Positions 52,143 to 60,792 of a DNA stretch of 64,000 nucleotides are shown here, piece after piece; the stretch's first letter is position 1; each line of letters starts with the position of its first letter. Source of the stretch: Pseudomonadota bacterium (lineage in GTDB: Bacteria > Desulfobacterota > Binatia > UBA9968); assembly GCA_021324155.1 (NCBI GenBank), contig JAJPJQ010000051.1, forward strand, positions 1 through 64,000, written 5' to 3'. The notes under the pieces are model-generated. The model searched no databases. It had not been told where the DNA came from and saw only the letters and a program-made list of their open reading frames with translations. Both the position numbers and the translations under genes were made by a program.

Positions 52143-53909
52143 TTAGCGCGGCTCGGAAATGACGTCAACGAGCGCCGGGAGCTTTTTTTCCTGCACGATC
52201 TTGAGCGCGCGCTCGATCGCCGGGCGGACTTCCGACGGCTTGGAGATCGGCCCTTCGGCGTGGACGCCGAAGCCGCGCGCGACATTGGAGTAGTCGACCG
52301 CCGGATCGTCAACGTGCGTCCCGATGCCGGCGTTCTCGACCGGACGCTTGCGGAACTTGGCGATCTGGATGCCGTGCTCCTCGGAGTTGTAGAACGACTG
52401 GTTGTTGTGCATCACGATGAGCAGGGGAATGCGGTGCTTCGCCGCGGTCCACAGCGCGCTCGACGTCATCAAAAAGTCGCCGTCCGCCTGGATGTCGACC
52501 GCGAGTGTGCCGCTGTCCTTGAGCGCGAGCGCCGCGCCGATCGCCGCGCCCATGCCGTAGCCCAGGCCAGCCCCGCCGCTCGTGCCGAGGTGCTGGCGGG
52601 GCTTGGTGAAATTCCACAGTTTGCGCGCCCAGCCGTTGGCGCTGCCGTTGACGAGCACCCAGTCGTGTTTTTTGATCGCCTCGCCGATCTCATAGGCGAG
52701 AAAAGCGGTCGAGACCACCTGGGAGTCAGCCTTGCCGCGCGCTTCGGCCTGCCACTTGCTGCGCAGATCGTCATGGCGCTTTTTGATCTCGCCCATGCGC
52801 GCGTCGACGCCGCCTTTTTTACTGCCGAGCAGTTCGCGGCAGAGGCGCGTAAGCTCCGGCACTGCGACCGAGCTATCGGCGGCGATCGGAACATCGATCG
52901 CCTGCAGCACCTGATAATCACTGCACCAGCTGCGCACGAGCATGTCGGCCAGCGTGATGTGGATGATCTTGGCGTTCCCCGTCACGTATTCCGACACGCG
53001 GGTCGTGCGGTTGACGCGCGTGAGCGAGCCGTAGAGATCGATCACGTCGAGCGCGAGGATCACGTCGGCCTTCTCCAGCAATTCGCGCGCGCCGTCGGTC
53101 ACATCGAGCGGATGGTTGTTGGGAAAATTCATCCGGTTGCCTTTGTCGACCACGGGAATCGCGAGCAGCTCCGCGAGCTCGACGAGCGACTTCATCGCCT
53201 CGGGCTTGCGGCCGTACATGTCGGCGATGATGAGCGGCGCTTTGGCGTCCACCAGGAGCTTCGCCGCGCGCTTCATCGCTTCGGGGTTCCCCTGCATCGG
53301 CGCGGGCGGCTCGTAGCGCGTCACGTCCGGCAATTCGAACGCTCCCGTGAGCGCGTCTTCCTGAAGATCGGCGTCGTAGTTGATGTAGACCGGCGCCATG
53401 GGCTCGGTCGTCGCGATGCGGTAGCCGCGGATGAACGACTCCGGCACGCTCGCAAGCGTGTAAGGTTGATCGTCCCATTTGACGTAATCGCGCACCTGAT
53501 TTCCCTGGACGAGGGCCGTGTGGATCCAGTCGATCCGCGGCCGGCGCCGGGTCGTATCCATCGGCCCCGTGCCGCCCAGCACGATCACCGGCACGCGGTC
53601 GCACCAGGCGTTGAAGATCGCCATGCTGGCATGCTGGAGTCCCACGATGTTGTGAACGATCGACATCATCGGCTTGCCCTTCGCCTTAGCGTAGCCATGC
53701 GCGACCGCGACGGAGATCTCCTCGTGAAAGCAAAAAATCACCTCGGGCATGTAGTTGCCGCCGTAGTTCACGATCGAATCGTGAATGCCGCGGAACGTCG
53801 CGCCGGGATTGAAGGCGGCGTATTCGATCTCGTGCGCCTTCATCAGATCGACGATCACGTCCGAGCCGTATTCCGGCCGCTTTTTTTCTATCGGTGCCCT
53901 TTTTGCCAC
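52143..53909 (-). CDS. ThDP-dependent enzyme, acetolactate synthase-like
   Basis: A 588-residue soluble ThDP enzyme with PYR, central and PP domains. The catalytic Glu is in CFHEEISVAVAHGYAKA. The PP motif starts ADGDFLMTSSALW and ends with NNQSFYN. The start is GTG 53909 with GGGAGA before it. It has no signal peptide, in contrast to the paralogue at 58464. A dehydrogenase gene (53997-54884) and a LOG gene lie upstream on the same strand. Chemistry on a 2-oxo acid is likely, but the substrate is unknown. Confidence 0.9.
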   Translation of the reverse strand: MAKRAPIEKKRPEYGSDVIVDLMKAHEIEYAAFNPGATFRGIHDSIVNYGGNYMPEVIFCFHEEISVAVAHGYAKAKGKPMMSIVHNIVGLQHASMAIFNAWCDRVPVIVLGGTGPMDTTRRRPRIDWIHTALVQGNQVRDYVKWDDQPYTLASVPESFIRGYRIATTEPMAPVYINYDADLQEDALTGAFELPDVTRYEPPAPMQGNPEAMKRAAKLLVDAKAPLIIADMYGRKPEAMKSLVELAELLAIPVVDKGNRMNFPNNHPLDVTDGARELLEKADVILALDVIDLYGSLTRVNRTTRVSEYVTGNAKIIHITLADMLVRSWCSDYQVLQAIDVPIAADSSVAVPELTRLCRELLGSKKGGVDARMGEIKKRHDDLRSKWQAEARGKADSQVVSTAFLAYEIGEAIKKHDWVLVNGSANGWARKLWNFTKPRQHLGTSGGAGLGYGMGAAIGAALALKDSGTLAVDIQADGDFLMTSSALWTAAKHRIPLLIVMHNNQSFYNSEEHGIQIAKFRKRPVENAGIGTHVDDPAVDYSNVARGFGVHAEGPISKPSEVRPAIERALKIVQEKKLPALVDVISEPR

Positions 53910-53996
53910 GATGCGTTCTCCCTTCTACCGTTGAACGAACACAATGATTTCACCCGCGGCGCGGATCCGATTGCGCGCGCGGGGCTTCCGTCCTCG

Positions 53997-54884
53997 CTAA
54001 TTTTTGCGTTGCAGCAGCCCGCGGCGTGAGAATAATTCCAGAGTCTCAATCAGGTCGCCGTCGCGCGCGCCGATTTCCGAAGCCTTGTGCAGATCGAGAG
54101 CGGCGATCTCTTCGAGAATCCTCCGCGTCGCCGGCGCGACGACCGGCTCGAGGCCCGAGTGGCGGTAAGTCTCGGCCAGCTCGGCCATTTCCTCGGCGCG
54201 GCGGCCGGCGTGCAGCGTCAGCGCGGCGATACCGCCGCCGACTCTGTCGAGCAGACCCGGAAAGCTCGCTTCGTACCGCTTCATGATCGGCTGCAATAAA
54301 TCAAACTTTCGCGCCCCGAGCAACAGCTCCGTGAAGAGCCCTTGAAGGCCTTTGGTGAGCCCGGCATAGACGACTTTGAAAGCCGAGGCCTGCCCGATCC
54401 TGGAGCCGAGAACCTCGACCTTTAGACCCGCTTCTTTCAGGGCCAGCATCTCCGCGGCGCGCGGTCCCGAGACATAGATCGTCGCGTTCCGGAGTTTCGA
54501 CGCCGATCCGATGATAGAGCCGTCGACGAACGAGCCGCCGGCGCGCGCGATCGAATTGCCAGCGGCCTCCGCCGTCATCGGCGAGATCGCATTGGCTTCG
54601 AGGTAAAGACAGCCCTTGCGGCCGGATTGTGAGAACGCGCGGGCGACCTCCGCCGCCACTTTTTCCGCCGCCGACGGAACGACGATCGATACGACGAGCT
54701 CGGCTTGGCCTACGAGCTCAACCATCGGCACCATCCGGACGCCGGCATTTTCCGCCCGCTTGCGCGTGACCTCGCTGCGGCCGCCGGCCGCCGTCATCAC
54801 CTCCACGCCGTGCTCTTTCAGCAGCCGCGCAAAGTGATACCCCATCTCGCCGATGCTTAAAATCGCGACGCGTTTGAATGCCAT
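53997..54884 (-). CDS. NAD(P)-dependent beta-hydroxyacid dehydrogenase-like protein
   Basis: A 295-residue oxidoreductase of the 6-phosphogluconate dehydrogenase / 3-hydroxyisobutyrate dehydrogenase class with a DUF1932-type C-terminal part. The Rossmann start is VAILSIGEMGYHFARLLKEHG, in which the usual GxGxxG is weak (SIGEMG). A catalytic-region segment (FVDGSIIGSASK) and a helical C-terminus follow. ATG 54884 has GAGG 8 nt before it. It is transcribed with the LOG gene and the ThDP enzyme, and may reduce that enzyme's product. Confidence 0.85.
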   Translation of the reverse strand: MAFKRVAILSIGEMGYHFARLLKEHGVEVMTAAGGRSEVTRKRAENAGVRMVPMVELVGQAELVVSIVVPSAAEKVAAEVARAFSQSGRKGCLYLEANAISPMTAEAAGNSIARAGGSFVDGSIIGSASKLRNATIYVSGPRAAEMLALKEAGLKVEVLGSRIGQASAFKVVYAGLTKGLQGLFTELLLGARKFDLLQPIMKRYEASFPGLLDRVGGGIAALTLHAGRRAEEMAELAETYRHSGLEPVVAPATRRILEEIAALDLHKASEIGARDGDLIETLELFSRRGLLQRKN

Positions 54885-54886
54885 CT

Positions 54887-55915
54887 TCACACCTCGCCGT
54901 TGAGGACATCGATCATTTGTCTGAGCCGCCCGAAATTACGCCGGTTGAAAGGCACGAGAAGCCGCGGGTAGGAAAGCGTCGCCGGATCGTCGAGCTCTTC
55001 CGGCAGCGGCGGCGTCTCTTTGATGTCGCCAGTGAGAATATCGTGGAAATTTCTATTGAGCGCGGCGATAAGCGCGGGCGCGGGAGGCTCGACCAGGCGT
55101 ATGACGAGCTCGCGCTTGACGTAACGATAGGAGTGAAATCTCCGATAAAAGCGCTTGATCTCCGCCACCGCCGCCGGGGCGTTATCGACAATGGTGAAAA
55201 AAGACAGGTCCTCCTCCGAGATGTAGCCGTCGGCGAGGAGGCGCTCTTTGACGAACGCGAGCCATTCGCGCCAATAAGTCCGGCCCGGGAGATCGACCAT
55301 GACGATGGGAACGATTTGACTCTTTCCTGTCTGGGTCAGCGTGAGGACTTCCAGCGCCTCGTCGTGCGTCCCGAAGCCGCCCGGGAAGAACGCGAACGCG
55401 TCGCCTTCCTTGACGAACATGAGCTTGCGCGTGAAGAAGAAGTGAAACGGCATATGCTTCGCGTCGCCCTGAATGAAGCGGTTCGGCACTTGCTCGAACG
55501 GCAGTTTGATATTGACGCCGATGCTTTTCGCGCGCCCCGCGCCTTCGTGCCCCGCCTGCATGATGCCTTCGCCCGCGCCGGTGATCACCATGAAGCCTTC
55601 GTCGGCGATCAGCTGAGCGAAGTCGCGCGCGAGGGCGTAGTAAGGGTCGGTCTCGGCGATGCGCGCAGAGCCGAAGATGCTGACTTTTCGCACCGATCGG
55701 TACGGCGTGAAGAGCCGGAACGCGCGCCGCTCCTCGCGGAGGGAACGGACCAGGACTTTGAGATCGCCGCGGTCGAAATCGCGCCTGGCAAGATCGAGGA
55801 CCATGTAAAGCATCTCGGCCAACAGATCATGGTTGGGGCTCGCGGGCTCTTCTTTAAGCCACGCATCGACCTCGCGCACGAGCTCGTTGAGGCTCAATCG
55901 CTTGCGTCTTGCCAT
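54887..55915 (-). CDS. LOG-family (TIGR00730) Rossmann-fold protein
   Basis: A 342-residue protein of the LOG / cytokinin riboside 5'-monophosphate phosphoribohydrolase family, longer than usual (about 180-250). The motif FFPGGFGTHDEALEVLTL has PGGxGTxxE, and the fold begins SIFGSARIAETDPYYALARD. An extra N-terminal region (about residues 1-80) and a C-terminal part are not in the plain family. The nucleotide-hydrolase function is inferred from the family only. Confidence 0.88.
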   Translation of the reverse strand: MARRKRLSLNELVREVDAWLKEEPASPNHDLLAEMLYMVLDLARRDFDRGDLKVLVRSLREERRAFRLFTPYRSVRKVSIFGSARIAETDPYYALARDFAQLIADEGFMVITGAGEGIMQAGHEGAGRAKSIGVNIKLPFEQVPNRFIQGDAKHMPFHFFFTRKLMFVKEGDAFAFFPGGFGTHDEALEVLTLTQTGKSQIVPIVMVDLPGRTYWREWLAFVKERLLADGYISEEDLSFFTIVDNAPAAVAEIKRFYRRFHSYRYVKRELVIRLVEPPAPALIAALNRNFHDILTGDIKETPPLPEELDDPATLSYPRLLVPFNRRNFGRLRQMIDVLNGEV

Positions 55916-56016
55916 GCCGTACGCTTATCGTCTATGGCACATTGATTGGCGAAAAAAAAGCATGTGAGCAGCCCTGGATTATCAGAATTCTGCGCATTCG
56001 GAGACCTGGAGACGTT

Positions 56017-56646
56017 ATGAAATTTCACGACATATCGCTGAACCTGTCCGAAGATACCGTCCGCTGGGCCACGTCGACGCCGTTCGAGCTCGTCGGGCGC
56101 CGCCGCATGAGCCGCGGCGACGTCAACAATTCCTCCGGCGTGGCGATGAGTCTTCACGCAGGCACGCACATCGATGCGCCGTTCCATTTCATCGCCGAGG
56201 GCGACACGATCGATGGCCTCGCGCTCGAGCGCTTCATCGGGCCGGCGCTCGTGCACGCCGTCGACGCGGAGCGCTACATCGAGCCGCGGCATCTCCACGG
56301 ACTCGACCTTAACGGCGTCCGCCGCGTGCTGTTCAAGACGCGGAACTCCGCGCTCCTGCGGCAAAAAAATTACGAGCCGAACTTCGTCGCGTTTTCCGTC
56401 GAAGCGGCCGAGCTGCTCGCGGCGCATGGACTCGCGCTCGTCGGGTTGGACTATCTGTCGGTCGCGCACGCCGGCGACGCGCAGGTGCCGGTGCATCGCG
56501 CGTTTCTCACGCGCGGCGTGGCGCTGCTCGAAGGCGTCGATCTGTCCGACGTCGCGCCCGGCCGTTATGAATTGATCTGCTTTCCGATCAAGGTTCGCGG
56601 CGCCGACGGCGCGCCGTGCCGCGCGGTGTTGCGGGAACTCGAATAG
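56017..56646 (+). CDS. Cyclase-family (kynurenine formamidase-like) metal hydrolase
   Basis: A 209-residue zinc- or manganese-dependent hydrolase of the cyclase family. The metal motif HxGTHxDxPxH is in SLHAGTHIDAPFHF (H47, H51, D53, H57). The start at ATG 56017 has GGAG before it; the frame opens at 55909. Members hydrolyse N-formylkynurenine, lactones or isatin-type amides. It is transcribed away from the LOG gene. The substrate is unknown. Confidence 0.9.
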   Translation: MKFHDISLNLSEDTVRWATSTPFELVGRRRMSRGDVNNSSGVAMSLHAGTHIDAPFHFIAEGDTIDGLALERFIGPALVHAVDAERYIEPRHLHGLDLNGVRRVLFKTRNSALLRQKNYEPNFVAFSVEAAELLAAHGLALVGLDYLSVAHAGDAQVPVHRAFLTRGVALLEGVDLSDVAPGRYELICFPIKVRGADGAPCRAVLRELE

Positions 56647-56760
56647 TCCCCGCCGCCGACATCCGTACGGATCGATTCAGCTTTTCTTTCCGCGTGGAAA
56701 TCGCTTCGCGCGTTGGGTGCCCCTGAGCCGCGCCTCGCGATTTCGATGCGCGAAATATTC

Positions 56761-56791
56761 TTGACATCCGTCACTCTTTGGCGCATATCTG
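56761..56791 (+). promoter_or_regulatory. Possible promoter of the secreted hydrolase gene
   Basis: A perfect TTGACA (56761-56766) lies before an A/T-rich TATCTG, with a 19-bp spacer. The gene starts 62 bp further on. The spacing is wide, so this is a weak call. Confidence 0.4.
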
Positions 56792-56852
56792 TGCCCCCTC
56801 GACGGTTGGAATTTCCGCGCTGGAGTAGAATGGAGCGAAAGGGAGCTCTAGG

Positions 56853-58424
56853 ATGAAAAAATACGCGCCGCTGATCGTCTTAACTGTCGCTCTGGTAGGC
56901 TTCATTCATCCGGTTCTCGCGGCGCCGCAGGCGACCGGCGCCAAGCGCCCGCTGCTCGAAGGCGCGCCCGCGGACATCGTACCCTGGGTATCCGATCCCA
57001 ATCAATCCGACACCTTCACTTTTCAGATTTTAACGACGCCGACCAACGGCACCGCCGCCGCGATCTCGTCGGGCACGGCGCTCGAATACACTCCGGCTTC
57101 GGGTTTCACCAGCGGGACAGATTCATATAAGTTCCGCGCCACCGATCAGAACGGTAATTTCGTCAACGGCAGAGCGCGCGTGCGCGTGTACGACAGCGTC
57201 GACAATCTTCCGACGCATATCTCGGCGCTGACGAAATGCACCCGCAACGGAACGCTTGCCGATGACGGGAGCGGCATGATCGGGGTGCGTACGAAATCGA
57301 ATGACTGCACCTTCTACACCCGGCGGCGGACTCGGGTCGCGCCGGACGGCACACCGGTAACGATGGATTATTTCATCAATTGGCCGTCGGACTCGAGTGT
57401 GCAGCCCAAAGGCGTCGTCGTTTTGATCGGCGGCGGCGATTTCAATATGAGCTTTTCCGGCGATACCGTCAAAGGCGTTCCCGACGAGACCGGCGGAGGA
57501 AACTTCATCGTGCGCACGGCGCAGTTGATAGCGAACGCCGGCTACATCACGGTCGCGCTGAACAAACCCTCGGATCTGCCCGCGGCCGGCACCGTTTGCA
57601 CCGGCGCTGCCGACGATCCTTGTCAGGCTCAGGCCGACCAGTACCGCGTGTCGACGAATCACGCCGTGGATATTTTGAAAATTTTGAACCGCGTCAATAC
57701 GCTGAACCTGCCCGTTTTTCTAGCGGGAACGAGCAAGGGCGCGCTGTCGGCAGTCGCGCAGAACCTGATCGCCACCGGCATCTCGCTGTCGAGCCCGGTC
57801 ACGAATAACGCGGGCAGCCCGACATATCTTTACGTCGGAGCTCCGGGCAATCTGGCAACGACGTTCGTCAAGCGGCCGGTCCAGGTGCTCTGGAATACGA
57901 GCGATCTCTGCGCCGCTTCGCCGCCGTCGGGTTCATCTTCGTTGTATTCCGTTCTACTGACGACCACAACTGCGTCGAGCGCGACCGTGAGCGGCGGACT
58001 CAGAGTGACAGCCGACGGCAACGGCCTCGACCCCGAGGATATCGGTTTTTGTAGTCCTTTCGACTACCACGGTTATTTCGGCATCGAAGATACGGCCGTT
58101 GGTATGATCACGGCGTGGCTCGATAGTCGGGTCCTCGCGCTCGGTGGCGCAACGCCGCCGAGCGCGCCGTCCGGGAAGGCTCCGGTAGCTTCCGGGGGCA
58201 CGAGACAATTCAACCTGAAAAATATCACCGGCAATCCGGCGGGCGTCGTCTATGGGCTTTCGAACAGCGTCTCGAGCCTCGGTGGGAGCGTTACGATTGC
58301 CGGCGCAAAGGTAACCTATACGGCGCCGACGGGTGTGACGAATCAAACGGACTATTTCGTTTACACGGTCACCGGCCCGCAAGGCGCGGTGAACGCCGGC
58401 ATCATCACTGTCAAAATCAATTAG
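56853..58424 (+). CDS. Secreted alpha/beta-hydrolase-like protein flanked by Ig-type domains
   Basis: A 523-residue exported protein. The signal peptide is MKKYAPLIVLTVALVGFIHP (cleavage near VLA-AP). Residues 30-115 form a cadherin/Big_9-like beta domain. Residues 120-420 look like an alpha/beta hydrolase with a nucleophile elbow GTSKGA (Ser294) and Cys pairs. Residues 430-523 form a second Ig-like domain (FNLKNITGNPAGVVYGLS). The middle region also contains GVVVLIGGGDFNMSFSG, where the oxyanion loop would be. It may be a surface esterase or depolymerase; it is not a named family I recognise. Confidence 0.75.
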   Translation: MKKYAPLIVLTVALVGFIHPVLAAPQATGAKRPLLEGAPADIVPWVSDPNQSDTFTFQILTTPTNGTAAAISSGTALEYTPASGFTSGTDSYKFRATDQNGNFVNGRARVRVYDSVDNLPTHISALTKCTRNGTLADDGSGMIGVRTKSNDCTFYTRRRTRVAPDGTPVTMDYFINWPSDSSVQPKGVVVLIGGGDFNMSFSGDTVKGVPDETGGGNFIVRTAQLIANAGYITVALNKPSDLPAAGTVCTGAADDPCQAQADQYRVSTNHAVDILKILNRVNTLNLPVFLAGTSKGALSAVAQNLIATGISLSSPVTNNAGSPTYLYVGAPGNLATTFVKRPVQVLWNTSDLCAASPPSGSSSLYSVLLTTTTASSATVSGGLRVTADGNGLDPEDIGFCSPFDYHGYFGIEDTAVGMITAWLDSRVLALGGATPPSAPSGKAPVASGGTRQFNLKNITGNPAGVVYGLSNSVSSLGGSVTIAGAKVTYTAPTGVTNQTDYFVYTVTGPQGAVNAGIITVKIN

Positions 58425-58463
58425 TACGCTTCGCGGCGCAGACTTTGTTGCCGCCCGAAACGC

Positions 58464-60383
58464 TCATACCTTCCGCGTTCTCTCCTGTGCGATGCGGATC
58501 GGCGGCGTCCACGGCTGCTCCGCCCAGCCGACGCCGGTGCGGCGCACTTGCGCGTCGATGAGATAAGGCTTGCCTTCCTGGGTCGCGCGCTTGGCGCGCG
58601 CGAGCGCCTCTTTGAGCTGACCGGGCGAGCCGACGACCTCGCCCTCGACGCCGAATCCTTTCGCGATGTAGGCCATGTTCATATCGGGGTTGCCGAGATA
58701 ATCGTGCATGAACTGGCCCGTCTGGACCATGCGGCCGCCGGGCGAATGGTTGATCGCGCGGCTGTGCGGTCCCGAGTAGGCATGGTTGTTGTAAACGACC
58801 GTGATCACCGGCAGCTCGAGCCGCGCCATGTTCCACAGCGCGGTCGGCCCGAAAATGAACGAGCCGTCGCCGACGAGACAAATCACCTGCTGGTTGGGAC
58901 GCGCGAGCTTGACGCCCGCGGCGGTACCGACACCGGATCCCAGATGCGCGCCGTAATAGAAAAAAAGCTCGCGGCCGCCGAGCGGGTTAAACTCGAAGCT
59001 ATGAAAGCCGATCGAGCCCGCTTCGTGGACGACGATGGCGTCTTTGTCGGCAAACTGCGCGACTTCATAGGTTAGGCGGTCGGCGAGCAGCGGGCTTTCG
59101 TTCCAATCGGGATTCTTGACGATCTGCGCGCGCAGCGTCTTGGCGCGCTCGCTGAACTTGCGTATATCGTCGGCGCGCTCTCTCGCCTTCTGCTTGATCG
59201 CGGGCGTGAGAATCCCCTCGACGGCGGCGATCAGATCATCGAGGCCGTAGGCGACGTCGGCGAAGAGCGGCGCCTCGGTCGTGATCACGTTGCCCATCGA
59301 CACATTGTCGTTGCGCAGATCGATGAACTTGGCGTTGCGCGCGACGATCGGCGCAGGACCGTTGTGCTGGAGCTTGTTGCCGACATTGATGACGACGTCG
59401 GCGTCCTTCGGATAGGTGAGTGAATCGACGCGCGCGCTCGGAATTGTGCCGACCCACAGCGGATGCGATTCGGGGAAATTGGCGAACAGCTGGCGCACCT
59501 GCGTGACCGACATGCCGATCATCTCAGCCAGCTTCACCGCCTTGTCCACCGCTCTGGCCTTGTAAAGCTCGTCGCCGACGATCATCACCGGCGTCTTCGC
59601 CTCGACGAGCAGCTTCGCCGCCCGCTCGACCTCTTTAGGATTGGGCCGCACGCGTGTGCGCGGGTCGATCTTCTCCTGGGCGATAATCTCCGTCCGGACA
59701 TTCTCGTCGTTCAAGTCGGCGTGCCAGGAGACGTAGGATGGGCCGTAGGGCGCCGTCCAGGCGGCCTTGAAGCCACGCCGGACGGTCTCGGGGATCATGT
59801 CGGCGCGGCGCGAAAGCCAGGTATATTTCGTGATCGGCTGGACCACTTGTTCCTGGTTCGCGACTTCTTCGAAGCCGTCGCGGCCCGAGCGGCGCGTCGA
59901 GTCGGTGCGGTAGCTGTAGAAGACGAGCGGCGTCTGCTCCTTGAAGGCGTTGAACATCTGGCCAACGGCGTTCGCCAGGCCGACGAAGCCCGCCTGCATC
60001 ACGAGCGCCGGCTCGTTCGAGGCCTTCACGTAGCCGGCGGCCATCGCAGCGCCGGGTCCCTCGTGCGGCGTGAGAATATATTTGAGCTGCGGCCGATCGA
60101 CGAGCGCGTCGTAGAAGTGCGCGTCCTCGCTCGCTGAGTTGCCGAAGACGTATTTGACGCCAGAAGCGACCAATTGCTCGGCGAACGCGGCGGCGCCTTT
60201 CCCCTGGAAGAGCTTGACGCCTTCGGGCGCAACACGCCGCGCCTCCTGCGCAAGCGCAACTTGATCGAGCGATTGGAGAATGGACTCGGCGGCGGCGAGC
60301 GTAAGGCCGGCCCGCGTGAGACCCTTAAGGAATCCGCGCCGCGAGACCGAATGCGACAAGTAGCGTGCGACCAGCTCTCTCAT
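58464..60383 (-). CDS. Tat-exported ThDP-dependent enzyme
   Basis: A 639-residue ThDP enzyme of the acetolactate synthase / benzoylformate decarboxylase type with a twin-arginine signal: S14-R-R-G-F-L-K20, then a hydrophobic stretch and a cut near ALAQ-EA. It has the catalytic Glu (TPHEGPG, E108) and the cofactor motif GDGSFIFGPTALW (GDG 505-507) through NN (532-533). A Tat signal implies export of a folded, cofactor-loaded enzyme to the periplasm. It is co-transcribed 8 bp after a cytochrome c gene. It is unlike the cytosolic paralogue at 52143. Confidence 0.92.
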   Translation of the reverse strand: MRELVARYLSHSVSRRGFLKGLTRAGLTLAAAESILQSLDQVALAQEARRVAPEGVKLFQGKGAAAFAEQLVASGVKYVFGNSASEDAHFYDALVDRPQLKYILTPHEGPGAAMAAGYVKASNEPALVMQAGFVGLANAVGQMFNAFKEQTPLVFYSYRTDSTRRSGRDGFEEVANQEQVVQPITKYTWLSRRADMIPETVRRGFKAAWTAPYGPSYVSWHADLNDENVRTEIIAQEKIDPRTRVRPNPKEVERAAKLLVEAKTPVMIVGDELYKARAVDKAVKLAEMIGMSVTQVRQLFANFPESHPLWVGTIPSARVDSLTYPKDADVVINVGNKLQHNGPAPIVARNAKFIDLRNDNVSMGNVITTEAPLFADVAYGLDDLIAAVEGILTPAIKQKARERADDIRKFSERAKTLRAQIVKNPDWNESPLLADRLTYEVAQFADKDAIVVHEAGSIGFHSFEFNPLGGRELFFYYGAHLGSGVGTAAGVKLARPNQQVICLVGDGSFIFGPTALWNMARLELPVITVVYNNHAYSGPHSRAINHSPGGRMVQTGQFMHDYLGNPDMNMAYIAKGFGVEGEVVGSPGQLKEALARAKRATQEGKPYLIDAQVRRTGVGWAEQPWTPPIRIAQERTRKV

Positions 60384-60391
60384 ATAGGCTC

Positions 60392-60706
60392 CTATTTACC
60401 CTCTGACTTCGACGGCTTCGCCTCTTGCGGCGGAAGCGTCGCGAGATACGACGCCATTGTGTTGATTTCGTCTTCCGTCCAGAGCGCGCCGCGGCCGACC
60501 ATGCGGTAGAGCGCGGCCTGCCAGCGCCTGCGATCCTGGCGCTGGTCTTTCCACATGCCTTCGTTGTGGCATTGAAAGCACTTCGACATGAGCAAATCCT
60601 TGCCCGGGCCGTCCGGCAGCGCAACGCTCTGCTCGGCGGCCGGGAGATTTGCCGATGCCAAGACGAATATACAAACGAATAATAAAAGGAGCCTGAAGAA
60701 AGACAT
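60392..60706 (-). CDS. Small c-type cytochrome
   Basis: A 104-residue periplasmic monoheme cytochrome c. There is a signal peptide (MSFFRLLLLFVCIFVLASAN) and one heme site C43-x2-C46-H47 (CFQCHN), with Met84 (INTMASYL) as the likely second ligand. The ribosome site GAGGAGGG precedes it. It is the first gene of a two-gene operon with the Tat-exported ThDP enzyme, 8 bp apart, so it is a candidate electron acceptor for that enzyme. Confidence 0.92.
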   Translation of the reverse strand: MSFFRLLLLFVCIFVLASANLPAAEQSVALPDGPGKDLLMSKCFQCHNEGMWKDQRQDRRRWQAALYRMVGRGALWTEDEINTMASYLATLPPQEAKPSKSEGK

Positions 60707-60734
60707 CGCCGCGGCCCTCCTCGTCGGATGCCAA

Positions 60735-60764
60735 TAGATAACGAGAAAGGCCGCAGCCTGTCAA
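60735..60764 (-). promoter_or_regulatory. Promoter of the cytochrome c - ThDP operon
   Basis: On the minus strand a perfect TTGACA (60764-60759) and TATCTA (60740-60735) are 18 bp apart, about 29 bp before the cytochrome start. Confidence 0.55.
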
Positions 60765-60772
60765 TTAGGAAA

Positions 60773-60788
60773 TCGCCTTTCGAGGCGA
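60773..60788 (-). terminator. Short hairpin after the FN3/InlB-repeat gene
   Basis: TCGCCT and AGGCGA form a 6-bp stem with a 4-nt loop 4 bp after the stop of the FN3-domain gene, followed on the minus strand by TTTCC. The T-run is short, so this is a weak terminator call. Confidence 0.35.
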
Positions 60789-60792
60789 GCCA

